From Candidatus Acidiflorens stordalenmirensis (GTDB lineage Bacteria > Acidobacteriota > Terriglobia > Terriglobales > Acidobacteriaceae): a stretch of 35,335 nt of DNA. Made by a program: the position numbers and the translations under genes. The notes under the pieces are model-generated. The model made no database searches, was not told the origin of the DNA, and saw only the letters and a list, made by a program, of their open reading frames with translations. The stretch is from positions 1-35,335 of the forward strand of contig PLIC01000124.1 in the NCBI GenBank assembly GCA_003139995.1, given 5' to 3'. Shown one piece after another: positions 7,215-16,037 of this stretch (within the stretch, counting starts at the first letter, position 1; every line of letters begins with the position of its first letter).

Positions 7215-9323
7215 ATGCTGGACGCTACCGATCAAGCGACATTTCTCGCCATACGCGAGCTCAAACGGTCGATCCAAGAGTCAAATAAGCCGCTTGTCCT
7301 ATGGGTAGGTGCGGGCGCAAGCAAATGGCTTGGTTACCCGCTGTGGAAGGAGGTCGCACTTGACCTGAGGAAAGACTTTTTTAAATACGTCGCTACCTTT
7401 GACAATGCCGGAGCCCTCAAACTAATCGACGCGGGCTCCTTTCCTAGATTTTTCCAACAGTGTCGCGACCTCGACCACGCACGCTACCACCGATTCCTGA
7501 GCGACAGCTTTCTACCCCGACCCGATACTCCCATATATCTGCGGTTTACCCAAGCCCTCGGAAGAATCGCGCCGCTACACATCCTGACAACCAACGTAGA
7601 CGAGTCAATCGAACAAAGATTTCCCGGGGCCGCAGTTTTTCAGCGGTCCGACATTAGCGGCTGTCTAAAGCAACTCCAGGACGGCAACCCGTTTATTGCT
7701 AAGCTGCACGGCTCTCGAAGCTCGATCGAGTGCACAGTGTTTACTGACGAAGACTACGAGAAACTCAAGGCCGATACGGGTTATGTCAACACTCTGAAGG
7801 TTATCTTTGCAACAGCGACCGTCGTGTTCCTTGGCTACAGCGTCAGCGATCAATACTTAATTGATCTTCTCTCAGACAATGAGCGGGACATGAGTCTATT
7901 TGGCGCAGGGCCCCATTTTGTGGTGAGCACCGCCTTCAAGGAAACTCCATCAGTTCGCCGAATAAGCTACTCGCTGAAACGCTTCCCAGACCACCGTACT
8001 GCACTGACCGTACTAGACATCGTCCTGCAGGTCGAAGCGAGAAAAAGCGAACTGGCCGCGCGCCCTGTAGCCAGGGCAGAAGAGACGGGTGAGGGCAGGC
8101 GGACGTTCGGGGCCAAGACGGCATATTTCATCTCGGACTTCATGCCCCCCGGAACCTGGACTAACTCACTAACGCTTGGGTTCAAGAACAACGCCGACGT
8201 AGATTCCGAACTGACCACGGGCTTAGGCTTCACGGTCGACGAAGTCCTATTCCGCGAGTCAACTGCTCCGCACGACCTCATCGTCGGTCTCATATGTTTT
8301 GACGTCGTCTGTTTGCCGCTCACAGCGATCGATAGGGTCTTTATGCTGATAGGAGATTCCCTATGGCCGCTAGTAGAGACCGGTTCGATTGGGTTCATTC
8401 ATCTGCAACATGAGCCGGCTTTCGTGTCTGCTAAGGGCGCCCTGACCGGCGATGTCGGACTTGTCACAATGTCATCCTCAACCGGAGACCCACAATCCGC
8501 AGGGGAACTTCTGCGGCGGGTGATCAAACCAAATCCCGGCAAAGAAACGGAGGGAGAGAAACTCATTTCAGATGTGGAGTCGCGGATCATTCCGTTCACC
8601 GAGGCTGACAAGATAGAGTTAGCGAATCTAGTTCGTGCATCGTTCATGATGCCGGAAGTATCGCGCCTACTTGGCATCGGCGAAGCCATTCTGCCAACTC
8701 AAATTCCGACTTGGCTCAGGTTTCCATGCCTGCGGATGGCGCACCTCGTTCACACCGGTGCTATTTGTGACCATTTTGGTATTCAAGCAGCCAAGATACC
8801 TTTCGGCGGCGTGCGGCTAACAAGCGCAGCATTCGGCGTGCAGTCATCTGCGGAATCAGCCGACCATTACGCTAGCTATGTTCTCTCGCAGAGATTTAAC
8901 ACCGATGTTGGGGCCGCCCTCATTGCTCAGCCCGCGATCCTTCAGACGATCCTGCGGTTCCGCGACACCGCTGAGGGCGAGGCATTCCGCAGAGAGGTTC
9001 GTGATCAACTTCTAGCAAACGCGGCGAGCGAATTTTCCGCTTCGATTAATGCCGGACTCAAGAAGAACATTCCAATCCCGGTTCTGGAGAAGGCACGCGA
9101 CAAGCTCTCCTCTCTCCTCACCGAAAACGTCTCGATTTCTCCAGTTCCGGCCGTTTGGGCAAATTCCCTTCGCTCCGACGACACGACGCGATTCTGGCGT
9201 GCCAAGTCCCGATCTATATTGTTAGACTTAGCGAAGCAGCGTGGTATCCGCGGTGACGACCCGTGCATCTGCGGCTCCGGGGACAAGTTCCGGCTCTGTT
9301 GCTTGGCCCCCTTGCGAGATTAG
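7215..9323 (+). CDS. SIR2-like domain protein with C-terminal SEC-C zinc motif (candidate defence gene)
   Basis: 702 residues from the ATG at 7215, chosen because the upstream open stretch is low-complexity; the ribosome site is weak (ccggaaa). The N-terminal ~240 residues are a SIR2_2-type Rossmann domain: GAGAS (32-36), TTNVD (125-129), KLHG with the likely catalytic His165, and GYSVSD (207-212). The NAD-binding motifs look intact. The middle (~270-650) matches nothing I recognise. The end carries a SEC-C motif (DPCICGSGDKFRLCC; Cys684, 686, 695, 696) that would bind zinc. In Thoeris, DSR and SIR2-pAgo systems such domains deplete NAD to stop phage infection; here that is inference. The gene stands alone between gene-free, repeat-rich stretches, with TATACT at 7170-7175 as a possible -10 box. 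A housekeeping role cannot be excluded. Confidence 0.82.
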   Translation: MLDATDQATFLAIRELKRSIQESNKPLVLWVGAGASKWLGYPLWKEVALDLRKDFFKYVATFDNAGALKLIDAGSFPRFFQQCRDLDHARYHRFLSDSFLPRPDTPIYLRFTQALGRIAPLHILTTNVDESIEQRFPGAAVFQRSDISGCLKQLQDGNPFIAKLHGSRSSIECTVFTDEDYEKLKADTGYVNTLKVIFATATVVFLGYSVSDQYLIDLLSDNERDMSLFGAGPHFVVSTAFKETPSVRRISYSLKRFPDHRTALTVLDIVLQVEARKSELAARPVARAEETGEGRRTFGAKTAYFISDFMPPGTWTNSLTLGFKNNADVDSELTTGLGFTVDEVLFRESTAPHDLIVGLICFDVVCLPLTAIDRVFMLIGDSLWPLVETGSIGFIHLQHEPAFVSAKGALTGDVGLVTMSSSTGDPQSAGELLRRVIKPNPGKETEGEKLISDVESRIIPFTEADKIELANLVRASFMMPEVSRLLGIGEAILPTQIPTWLRFPCLRMAHLVHTGAICDHFGIQAAKIPFGGVRLTSAAFGVQSSAESADHYASYVLSQRFNTDVGAALIAQPAILQTILRFRDTAEGEAFRREVRDQLLANAASEFSASINAGLKKNIPIPVLEKARDKLSSLLTENVSISPVPAVWANSLRSDDTTRFWRAKSRSILLDLAKQRGIRGDDPCICGSGDKFRLCCLAPLRD

Positions 9324-9347
9324 TGAGGAGCCCTCAGGCGCGGGTGC

Positions 9348-9378
9348 CCCACTCATCGCGTTCTTTGCGATGAGTGGG
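9348..9378 (+). repeat. Perfect 12-bp hairpin after the SIR2-like gene (family B)
   Basis: CCCACTCATCGC (9348-9359), loop GTTCTTT, GCGATGAGTGGG (9367-9378). The flanks GGGTGCC and ATGCC match the flanks of the hairpin inside the gene at 21252-21282. It lies 25 bases after the SIR2 stop and could end that transcript, but there is no T-run, so it is better called a repeat. Confidence 0.65.
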
Positions 9379-9905
9379 ATGCCGCGAGCGTTCCCACTTC
9401 CTCCATCTGACGCCTGACCTTTTTTCATCACAAACCAATTGTGTCCCCAATCACAGACATCCCACCCGCATTGCGCGACAATGAAGATCTGATTGGCCAG
9501 CGTAGAAGTGTGTCCGTCTCCAGAGACGGTCCTCGACGCCGCCCGAAAGCCATCTCCAGCGCTCTTTGAAAATCGAAACTCTGAACAAAGCCGAAGGAAT
9601 CTGTCCGATTGAAGAGCCGGAACCCGAGCCAAAAATCCCAAAGACTGTAGGCGTAGAGCTAAGTCCTTATTCCGGAATACTTTGATTTAAGTCCTTATTT
9701 TTCAAAGACCAAATGGAAAAATTTCCGCTAACCCCATGATTCCTATAGGCAGGGGGGGAGGGGGGTAGGGGTACTAACCAATAAATACCCCCTGAACAAT
9801 AAAGCAGCAACAATCGAGAAGGGCCCCCGGGAGACTCCATCACTTCCCCCAAAGGGCGAGGCTCGGCCCGAGCCCACTGGGGCCTTACTGAGAACTGAGA
9901 GCTGC
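9379..9905. other. Gene-free stretch with hairpin and G-rich tract
   Basis: No reading frame here has a recognisable domain or ribosome site. It contains a short hairpin, CCGTCTC (9514-9520) and GAGACGG (9523-9529), and the word taagtccttatt twice (~9660 and ~9689). It also has a purine tract at ~9750-9769 with runs of seven, six and four G separated by A and TA, which could fold as a G-quadruplex. The last ~25 bases have the actgagaactgaga style also seen before malQ. Confidence 0.6.
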
Positions 9906-10940
9906 CTACGCGAACCGAACCTTAACATCCGGCCCCTTGTCCAAATGGATGCTGTCGACAAATCGAACCAGTCCGGTCTTTAAAGTCAGAATCACCGAAG
10001 AAGTCCGCGTCCCTTCGCCAAAGAAACGGACGCCTTTCAGCAGCGCGCCTTCGGTCACGCCGGTCGCAGCGAAGATCATCTGTTTCCCCGGAGCCAGGTC
10101 TCCCGCTTCATAAATTTGTGTCTTCTCTTTAATCCCCATCTTCGCAATGCGCTCTTCCAACTCCGGCTTGTCGATCACCAGCCGTCCCAGCATGTATCCA
10201 TTCAGGCAGCGGATCGCAGCCGCCGTAATCACGCCTTCCGGCGCGCCTCCCAGTCCCATGACTGCGTGCACCCCAGTTCCCATCACCGCCGCGGCAATGC
10301 CCGCCGAGAGATCGCCGTCGCCAATCAGCTTGATGCGCGCGCCCGCCTTGCGAATATCGGCGATCAGCTTCTCGTGCCGCGGACGATCGAGCACGACCAC
10401 CACCAGATCCTCCACTCCGCGATGCATCCGCCGCGCGATGTTTTTCAAATTGACGGCTACCGGAGCGTCCAGTTCCACCGCGTTCTTGCATGATGGCCCC
10501 ACGACGATCTTTTCCATGTAGCAGTCGGGAGCGTGCAGCAACCCGCCTTTTTCCGAAGCCGCCAGCACCGTGATCGCTCCCGGCGCGCCGGTGGCGCACA
10601 GGTTCGTACCCTCCAGCGGATCGACCGCGATGTCGACCTGCGGAACCTCGCGACCGTCCGGATACGGGCCACCGACCTGCTCGCCGATATAAAGCATGGG
10701 CGCGTCGTCGCGCTCGCCCTCGCCGATCACAATTGTGCCGCGCATCGGGACCGTGTCCATCGTCTTGCGCATGGATTCCGTGGCCACCTGGTCGCTCAGC
10801 GGACGGTCGCCTTGGCCCATCGTGCGCGCCGACTCGATGGCCGCGTTCTCCACCACGCGCAAAAATTCCAGCGCCAGATCGCTCTCAAGATTCTCCCCAA
10901 AATTCTTCGCGTGCGGTTCGAGACGGGTTTGGGTTGCCAT
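9906..10940 (-). CDS. glpX: Fructose-1,6-bisphosphatase class II (GlpX)
   Basis: 344 residues, full family length. It hydrolyses fructose 1,6-bisphosphate to fructose 6-phosphate in gluconeogenesis, in the cytoplasm, with Mn or Mg. The metal/substrate loops are present: [15 protein letters not shown] (73-87), VDPLEGTNL (106-114), and the later [19 protein letters not shown] and [16 protein letters not shown] blocks. GGAGG with five-base spacing precedes the ATG at 10940. Some GlpX proteins also act on sedoheptulose 1,7-bisphosphate; the sequence does not decide. It stands alone. Confidence 0.95.
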   Translation of the reverse strand: MATQTRLEPHAKNFGENLESDLALEFLRVVENAAIESARTMGQGDRPLSDQVATESMRKTMDTVPMRGTIVIGEGERDDAPMLYIGEQVGGPYPDGREVPQVDIAVDPLEGTNLCATGAPGAITVLAASEKGGLLHAPDCYMEKIVVGPSCKNAVELDAPVAVNLKNIARRMHRGVEDLVVVVLDRPRHEKLIADIRKAGARIKLIGDGDLSAGIAAAVMGTGVHAVMGLGGAPEGVITAAAIRCLNGYMLGRLVIDKPELEERIAKMGIKEKTQIYEAGDLAPGKQMIFAATGVTEGALLKGVRFFGEGTRTSSVILTLKTGLVRFVDSIHLDKGPDVKVRFA

Positions 10941-11026
10941 CAGTGCCTCCGGAATACGAATGCGCCTTGCAATATATCTCCTTCGGAGCCGAGATGGAAG
11001 TGCAAGCGTCGCAGAAATGCTTTGAA

Positions 11027-11108
11027 GGGCGCGGCTTCAGAGCCTGCCCTGAGCGGAGCCGAAGGATGCCGCAACCCGATCCAGGAAACGTGGGCTTCAG
11101 CCCCTGAG
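11027..11108. repeat. Dispersed REP-like elements in the glpX-ahpD gap
   Basis: The 10941-11254 gap holds gggcgcggcttcag (related to the repeats at 6671-6954). It is followed by gcctgccctgagcggagcc, which is nearly the reverse complement of cttcgactgcgctcagggca at 16076-16095. Then comes gggcttcagcccctgagg. No gene is supported here. Confidence 0.55.
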
Positions 11109-11254
11109 GTGAACGGCTCAGACTCTACAAAACGGCCCCGCCCTCATGCAATGAATTTCCGGGACAGCATTTCAGCCCGGCTCGACCGCTGGCTCTTTGC
11201 CGCAGACCCAGAGCCAGTATCCTCAACGGCCAGAACGTCTGCTAATCTTTCCTC

Positions 11255-11698
11255 ATGACCACTGAACCCACGACCCCTGAATTAACGACCTCTGCAATAA
11301 CGGCAAAAGACCGCAAAGAACCTGCGTTTCTCTTCTCCGAGAAGCAGGTTGCGGAAAAAAGTGAACTTGCCCGGCGTTTTCTGGACAATCGCACCCGTCT
11401 CAATGAAAACGTCGACAAAGCAGGCAACTTCCTCGTCAAACGCTTTTACAACCTGGATCACAACACTTACCTTGAAGGCGCTCTGCCCGCGAAATACAAG
11501 GAATTGATGGGGGTGATCGCCTCCGCCTGTTTGCGTTGCGACGACTGCATTTACTACCACGTGATCCAGTCCTATCGCCTGGGCGTGACGCGCGCCGAGC
11601 AGGAAGAAGCAATCAACGTGGCGCTGGTGACAGGCGGCAGCATAGTGATTCCGCACATCCGGCGAGCGTACGAGTTGCTGACGGAACTCTATGGCTGA
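11255..11698 (+). CDS. Carboxymuconolactone decarboxylase/AhpD-like protein
   Basis: 147 residues. The second half shows the CMD/AhpD fold with the redox motif CDDCIYYH (Cys95, Cys98, His102), preceded by KYKELMGVIASACLR and followed by GVTRAEQEEAINVALVTGG. In AhpD the CxxC pair with a nearby His acts in peroxide reduction. Many one-domain relatives have no proven substrate, so a thiol-redox role is the safe reading. The first ~45 residues are polar and not conserved. No clear ribosome site precedes the ATG; a TAATCT -10-like box 13 bases before it may mean a very short leader. It is divergent from glpX. Confidence 0.85.
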   Translation: MTTEPTTPELTTSAITAKDRKEPAFLFSEKQVAEKSELARRFLDNRTRLNENVDKAGNFLVKRFYNLDHNTYLEGALPAKYKELMGVIASACLRCDDCIYYHVIQSYRLGVTRAEQEEAINVALVTGGSIVIPHIRRAYELLTELYG

Positions 11699-11747
11699 CG
11701 GGTATAGGGATGCGGGATTTCCTCGTTCGACAGATTGGGCTTCAGCC

Positions 11748-12929
11748 TCAGAATGCCTCAATCCCGGTCACGCTAGCCCCGATAATTAGTGTGTGGATGT
11801 CGTGCGTGCCTTCGTAGGTCTTTACGCTTTCGAGGTTCATAAGATGGCGCATGATGGGGTAATCGTCGGCCACGCCGTTTGCTCCCAGAATATCTCGCGA
11901 CAGGCGGGCGCACTCCAGAGCCATCCAGACGTTATTTCTCTTCGCCATCGAGATGTGCTGGTGCTGCACTTTTCCGGCGTCTTTCAATCGGCCGACCTGC
12001 AGCACGAGTAGCTGCGCCTTCGTGATCTCGCCGATCATCCAGGCGAGTTTCTCCTGCACGAGTTGATGCGAGGCGATGGGTTGATCGCGGAATTGTTTCC
12101 GCAATAACGCATACTGCAGCGCGCAGTCGTAACACGCCATCGCTGCGCCCACCGCGCCCCACGCGATTCCATAGCGCGCCTGATTCAAGCACATCAGCGG
12201 AGACTTCAATCCGTTCGATCCCGGCAACAGGTTCGACTCGGGGATCCGCACATCCTGCAGCGACAAGCCTGACGTCACCGAAGCGCGCAGCGACCATTTC
12301 CCGTGAATGTCATCGGCCTTGAATCCAGGGCGGTCGGTCTCAACCAGAAATCCGCGTATCTTATCCCCTTCATCTTCAACCTTCGCCCAGATGACGGCCA
12401 CGTCGGCGATCGTGCCCGAGGTGATCCACATCTTTTCGCCGTTCAGCACATATTCTTTTCCAACTTTGCGAGCGCGCGTTGTCATGCCGCCCGGATTCGA
12501 TCCGAAGTCCGGTTCGGTCAATCCGAAACAGCCGAGCTTTTCGCCTTTCTGCAGCGCGGGCAACCAGGTGTTTTTCTGCTCGTCGCTGCCGAAGGTGTAG
12601 ATCGGATACATCACCAGCGCCGACTGCACGCTGACAAACGAGCGCAAGCCGGAATCTCCGCGCTCCAGTTCCTGCGTGACCAGGCCGTATTCGACGTTCG
12701 ACATGCCGGCGCAGCCATAGCCGTCGAGCGATGCGCCGAAGAATCCCAGATCGGCCATCGGTTTCACCAGTTCGCGCGGGAAGCGGCCAGCGCGGTTGCA
12801 TTCCTCGATGATCGGCACGAGATTGTCTTCGATGAACTGGCGCGCCGTGTCGCGCACCAGGCGCTCGTCGTCGTTCAGCAACGTATCGAAATCGATGAAA
12901 TCCACACCACGGAATTTGATGGCCGGCAT
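11748..12929 (-). CDS. Acyl-CoA dehydrogenase, glutaryl-CoA dehydrogenase-like
   Basis: 393 residues, typical length. The FAD acyl-CoA dehydrogenase layout is complete: GCFGLTEPDFGSNPGGMTT, VLNGEKMWITSGTIADVAVI, QARYGIAWGAVGAAMACYD, RKQFRDQPIASHQL. Two features point to glutaryl-CoA dehydrogenase: Arg96 in GDSGLRSFVSVQSALVMYPI (the Arg that holds the substrate carboxylate in GCDH) and the catalytic base Glu373 in KTYEGTHDIH. GCDH oxidises and decarboxylates glutaryl-CoA to crotonyl-CoA in lysine, tryptophan and benzoyl-CoA breakdown. A non-decarboxylating variant is possible. GGGGTGAG precedes the ATG. No pathway partner is adjacent, although a 3-hydroxyacyl-CoA dehydrogenase fragment lies at the window's far end. 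Confidence 0.88.
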   Translation of the reverse strand: MPAIKFRGVDFIDFDTLLNDDERLVRDTARQFIEDNLVPIIEECNRAGRFPRELVKPMADLGFFGASLDGYGCAGMSNVEYGLVTQELERGDSGLRSFVSVQSALVMYPIYTFGSDEQKNTWLPALQKGEKLGCFGLTEPDFGSNPGGMTTRARKVGKEYVLNGEKMWITSGTIADVAVIWAKVEDEGDKIRGFLVETDRPGFKADDIHGKWSLRASVTSGLSLQDVRIPESNLLPGSNGLKSPLMCLNQARYGIAWGAVGAAMACYDCALQYALLRKQFRDQPIASHQLVQEKLAWMIGEITKAQLLVLQVGRLKDAGKVQHQHISMAKRNNVWMALECARLSRDILGANGVADDYPIMRHLMNLESVKTYEGTHDIHTLIIGASVTGIEAF

Positions 12930-13121
12930 TACGTCTCACCCCACAAAGTCAGCAGACAGCGAACGGGAAACAATTCAAAGTAGCAGAGCGGCGGGGAAGT
13001 CAGCAACGCGAAGAAATACTTGGTCTCCTAATCTGTTTTTATTAGAGACACAGCTTCCCGCGAACCGATAATATGTCGCAACCTGGGGTGCAGGCTCTTA
13101 TGTGAGCCGCGGGAACCTGGC

Positions 13122-16037
13122 ATGTCTGCTACCGGAAATTCTGTGGGCCGAGTACTGTCGCTGCTGATCAGCTTCCTTGCCGTGTCCGCGACTTATCTTT
13201 ACGCGTTCCCGCAAGCGAATGTCCTGTACGCCGGAGTGGTGTTACTGCACGCTGTTGCTGGCGTCGTGGCTTCAGTCTGGCTGCTGCTGTGGATCGTGCG
13301 CTCGTGGCGTCAGGGTGAACCGCTGGTTCGCATCGGAATGGTTTTGCTGTTCCTCGGCGCAATCCCAGGACTGGCGCTGATTTACACCGGAGCGCTGAGC
13401 ACGGAGCGGCGAAACGTCTATATCCACATCGGCTTGAGCTTTCTCGGCGCCGGTCTGATCGCCGCGGCCCACATGGGCAATCGCGGATGGCTGCCTCGTC
13501 ATGCCGCTCTCCGCGTTGCCGCTGTGCTCGGTGTTCTTGCGGTGCTGGCGCCCGGTGCCTACTATCTCCGCGAAACTCGCTGGAGCCGGCATGGGCGCAT
13601 TGAAAATCCCGCGCTGCCGCCTGCCACGATGAACGGGGAAGGCGACGGCCCCAACGGCCCGTTTTTCCCTAGTTCCGCACAGGTGTATGGCAGAGAAACA
13701 ATTCCCAGCAAGTTCTTCATGGAATCGGAATCCTGCAAGCGCTGTCACGAGGACATCTACAACCAGTGGAACAGCTCGGCCCACCATTTTTCATCGTTCA
13801 ACAATCAGTGGTATCGCAAGGCGATCGAGTACATGCAGGATACGATCGGCACCAAGCCTTCAAAATGGTGCGGCGGATGCCATGACCCGGCCGTGCTCTG
13901 CGCCGGCAAGATGGATACACCCATCAAACAGATCGTGCACACGCCCGAAGCCCAAGCCGGACTCGGCTGCATGATGTGCCATTCCATCGCCGACGTGAAA
14001 AGCACGATGGGCCAGGGCGATTTCTATCTCGAGTATCCCAAGCTGCACGAACTCGCGGCCAGCAAGAATCCGTTGGTTCGCGGCTTGCACGACTTCACGA
14101 TCAAGTTGAATCCGGAGCCGCACCGCCGCGTGTTCCTCAAGCCGTTCATGAAATATCAGACGGCGGAGTTTTGTTCCTCCTGCCACAAGGTGCACCTCGA
14201 CGTGCCGGTCAACAGCTACCGCTGGTTTCGCGGTTTCAATGAATACGACAACTGGCAAGCGAGCGGCGTTTCCGGAGAGGGCGCGCGCTCGTTCTACTAT
14301 CCCGCAAAGCCCCAGCAGTGCGCCGATTGCCACATGCCGCTCGAACCCTCCAACGACATGGGGAACGTCGCGGGCAAAGTGCACTCCCACCGTTTCCCCG
14401 CTGCCAACACCGCGCTCCCCACCGCAAACGAAGATATCGCGCAGTTGAAAGCCACCGAAGATTTCCTTGCCAGCGGAGCTCTTACGCTGGATATTTTTGC
14501 GCTCTCGCCCGCCAGCGCCGCATTGAAGGCCGCCCCATTGAAAGCAGGAGCCGTCGCCGAACATGAGCTCGCAACCACCTTCGCCGTGGGAGAAGAAGCG
14601 GAATCTAAAATCACGCCCGGCTCCAACGGTGAGGCCGTTGCTCCCGTCACCGCGCCCGTCACCGCTCCTCTTGACCGCGTGCAGCCCGCCGTTCGTCGCG
14701 GCGACACCGTCCGCATCGATGTTGTGGTGCGCACCAAACGCGTCGGACATTTCTTTCCCGGTGGCACCGTCGATGCCTACGACACCTGGCTCGAACTTAA
14801 AGGTGTCGACGATAAAGGCCAGACGATTTTCTGGAGCGGCATGGTCGAGGACAACGGCAAGGGCCCAGTCGAAAAGGGCGCGCACTTCTATCGCTCGCTC
14901 CAGGTGGACGCGCACGGCAACCCGATTAACAAGCGCAACGCCTGGGCCACGCGCGCCGTTGTGTACGTGCGGCTGGTTCCGCCCGGCGCCGCCGACACGG
15001 TGCATTTCCGCATGAAGGTTCCGGAGAAAACGGGCAATAAAATTACCTTGACCGCGCGACTCTGCTATCGCAAGTTCGCGTGGTGGAATACGCAGTTCGC
15101 GTTTGCCGGTGAACGCGATAACGAGCGCGATAACAGTCAATCCAAGTCCGGGGCCGCAACAGCCTCAGTTACGCCCGACCGCGTTACTCCCGACTACGAC
15201 GATTCAAAATTTACGTTTACCGGATCGCTCCACGGCGTTTCCGCGAGGTCCGAGAAAATTCCCGATTTGCCGATCGTTGCGGTGGCGGAAAACGAAATGG
15301 CCCTCGACGTTTTGCCCGCGAACGCCCCCGCGCCGCAAGCCAAAATCCAACTCGCGAAAAAAGACTGGCAACGCTGGAACGATTACGGCATCGGCCTCTT
15401 GCTGCAAGGCGATCTGAGAGCCGCGCAGGCTGCCTTCGAAAAAGTCACCGAGATCGATCCGCAAAATCCCGATGGCTGGGTGAACATCGGACGCGCCGCC
15501 CTGCAGGAAGGCGACGTTGCCCGCGCCCGCACCGTGCTTGAGAAAGCGCTGGCCATCAACCCGAAGCTGGCGAGAACCAATTTCTTCTATGGATCGCTTC
15601 TGAAATCCACGGGAGACTACGAGCAGGCCGCCGCGCATTTCCAAATCGTGCTCGCCCAATATCCCCGCGACCGCGTGGCGCTGAACAATCTCGGGCGCGT
15701 ACTTTTTCTGCAGAGGAAATATGCGGACGCTGTGAAAATCCTGCGGCAGGTGCTCGCCGTCGATCCCGAGGATTTGCAGGCGCACTACAACCTCATGCTC
15801 TGCTACAACGGTCTCGGTGACGAAAAAATGTCCAAAGAGCACCAGGCCCGCTATCTGCGCTTCAAGGCCGACGAAGCGTCGCAAGCCATCACCGGCCCCT
15901 ATCGCCAGCTCAATCCCGAAGACAACAATGAACGCCAGAGTATCCACGAGCACACGTCAGTCCCGCTGCCAATCCGGAACAACCTACCAGCGAAGCGCCT
16001 AGCCGCAAGCGCCAGCACGACCGGGGTCCGCAAGTGA
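13122..16037 (+). CDS. Membrane-anchored pentaheme cytochrome c with C-terminal TPRs
   Basis: 971 residues. The N-terminus has about four hydrophobic helices (~10-30, 36-60, 70-92, 100-118) and another at ~130-148, so it is anchored in the inner membrane. Five CxxCH heme sites follow: CKRCH 205-209, CGGCH 250-254, CMMCH 283-287, CSSCH 351-355, CADCH 400-404, with many extra His as possible ligands, as in the cytochrome c554-like family. Residues ~530-700 look like a beta domain (VRTKRVGHFFPGGTVDAYDT, WLELKGVDDKGQTIFWSGM). Residues ~745-910 are four or more TPRs (NDYGIGLLLQGDLRAAQAAF; VNIGRAALQEGDVARARTVL). Its stop overlaps the ATG of the next gene (ATGA-like, TGATG), so a CRTAC1 partner is co-translated. 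Electron transfer at the periplasmic face is a sound inference; the donor and acceptor are unknown. Confidence 0.85.
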   Translation: MSATGNSVGRVLSLLISFLAVSATYLYAFPQANVLYAGVVLLHAVAGVVASVWLLLWIVRSWRQGEPLVRIGMVLLFLGAIPGLALIYTGALSTERRNVYIHIGLSFLGAGLIAAAHMGNRGWLPRHAALRVAAVLGVLAVLAPGAYYLRETRWSRHGRIENPALPPATMNGEGDGPNGPFFPSSAQVYGRETIPSKFFMESESCKRCHEDIYNQWNSSAHHFSSFNNQWYRKAIEYMQDTIGTKPSKWCGGCHDPAVLCAGKMDTPIKQIVHTPEAQAGLGCMMCHSIADVKSTMGQGDFYLEYPKLHELAASKNPLVRGLHDFTIKLNPEPHRRVFLKPFMKYQTAEFCSSCHKVHLDVPVNSYRWFRGFNEYDNWQASGVSGEGARSFYYPAKPQQCADCHMPLEPSNDMGNVAGKVHSHRFPAANTALPTANEDIAQLKATEDFLASGALTLDIFALSPASAALKAAPLKAGAVAEHELATTFAVGEEAESKITPGSNGEAVAPVTAPVTAPLDRVQPAVRRGDTVRIDVVVRTKRVGHFFPGGTVDAYDTWLELKGVDDKGQTIFWSGMVEDNGKGPVEKGAHFYRSLQVDAHGNPINKRNAWATRAVVYVRLVPPGAADTVHFRMKVPEKTGNKITLTARLCYRKFAWWNTQFAFAGERDNERDNSQSKSGAATASVTPDRVTPDYDDSKFTFTGSLHGVSARSEKIPDLPIVAVAENEMALDVLPANAPAPQAKIQLAKKDWQRWNDYGIGLLLQGDLRAAQAAFEKVTEIDPQNPDGWVNIGRAALQEGDVARARTVLEKALAINPKLARTNFFYGSLLKSTGDYEQAAAHFQIVLAQYPRDRVALNNLGRVLFLQRKYADAVKILRQVLAVDPEDLQAHYNLMLCYNGLGDEKMSKEHQARYLRFKADEASQAITGPYRQLNPEDNNERQSIHEHTSVPLPIRNNLPAKRLAASASTTGVRK

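Noticed and set aside
9228-9641. 137-residue minus-strand frame overlapping the end of the SIR2-like gene
   Set aside because: It runs through hairpin repeats and into the SIR2 coding end, with no domain and no ribosome site.
13860-15140. 426-residue minus-strand frame opposite the cytochrome gene
   Set aside because: The opposite strand has five heme motifs and TPRs; this frame has no recognisable domain or ribosome site.
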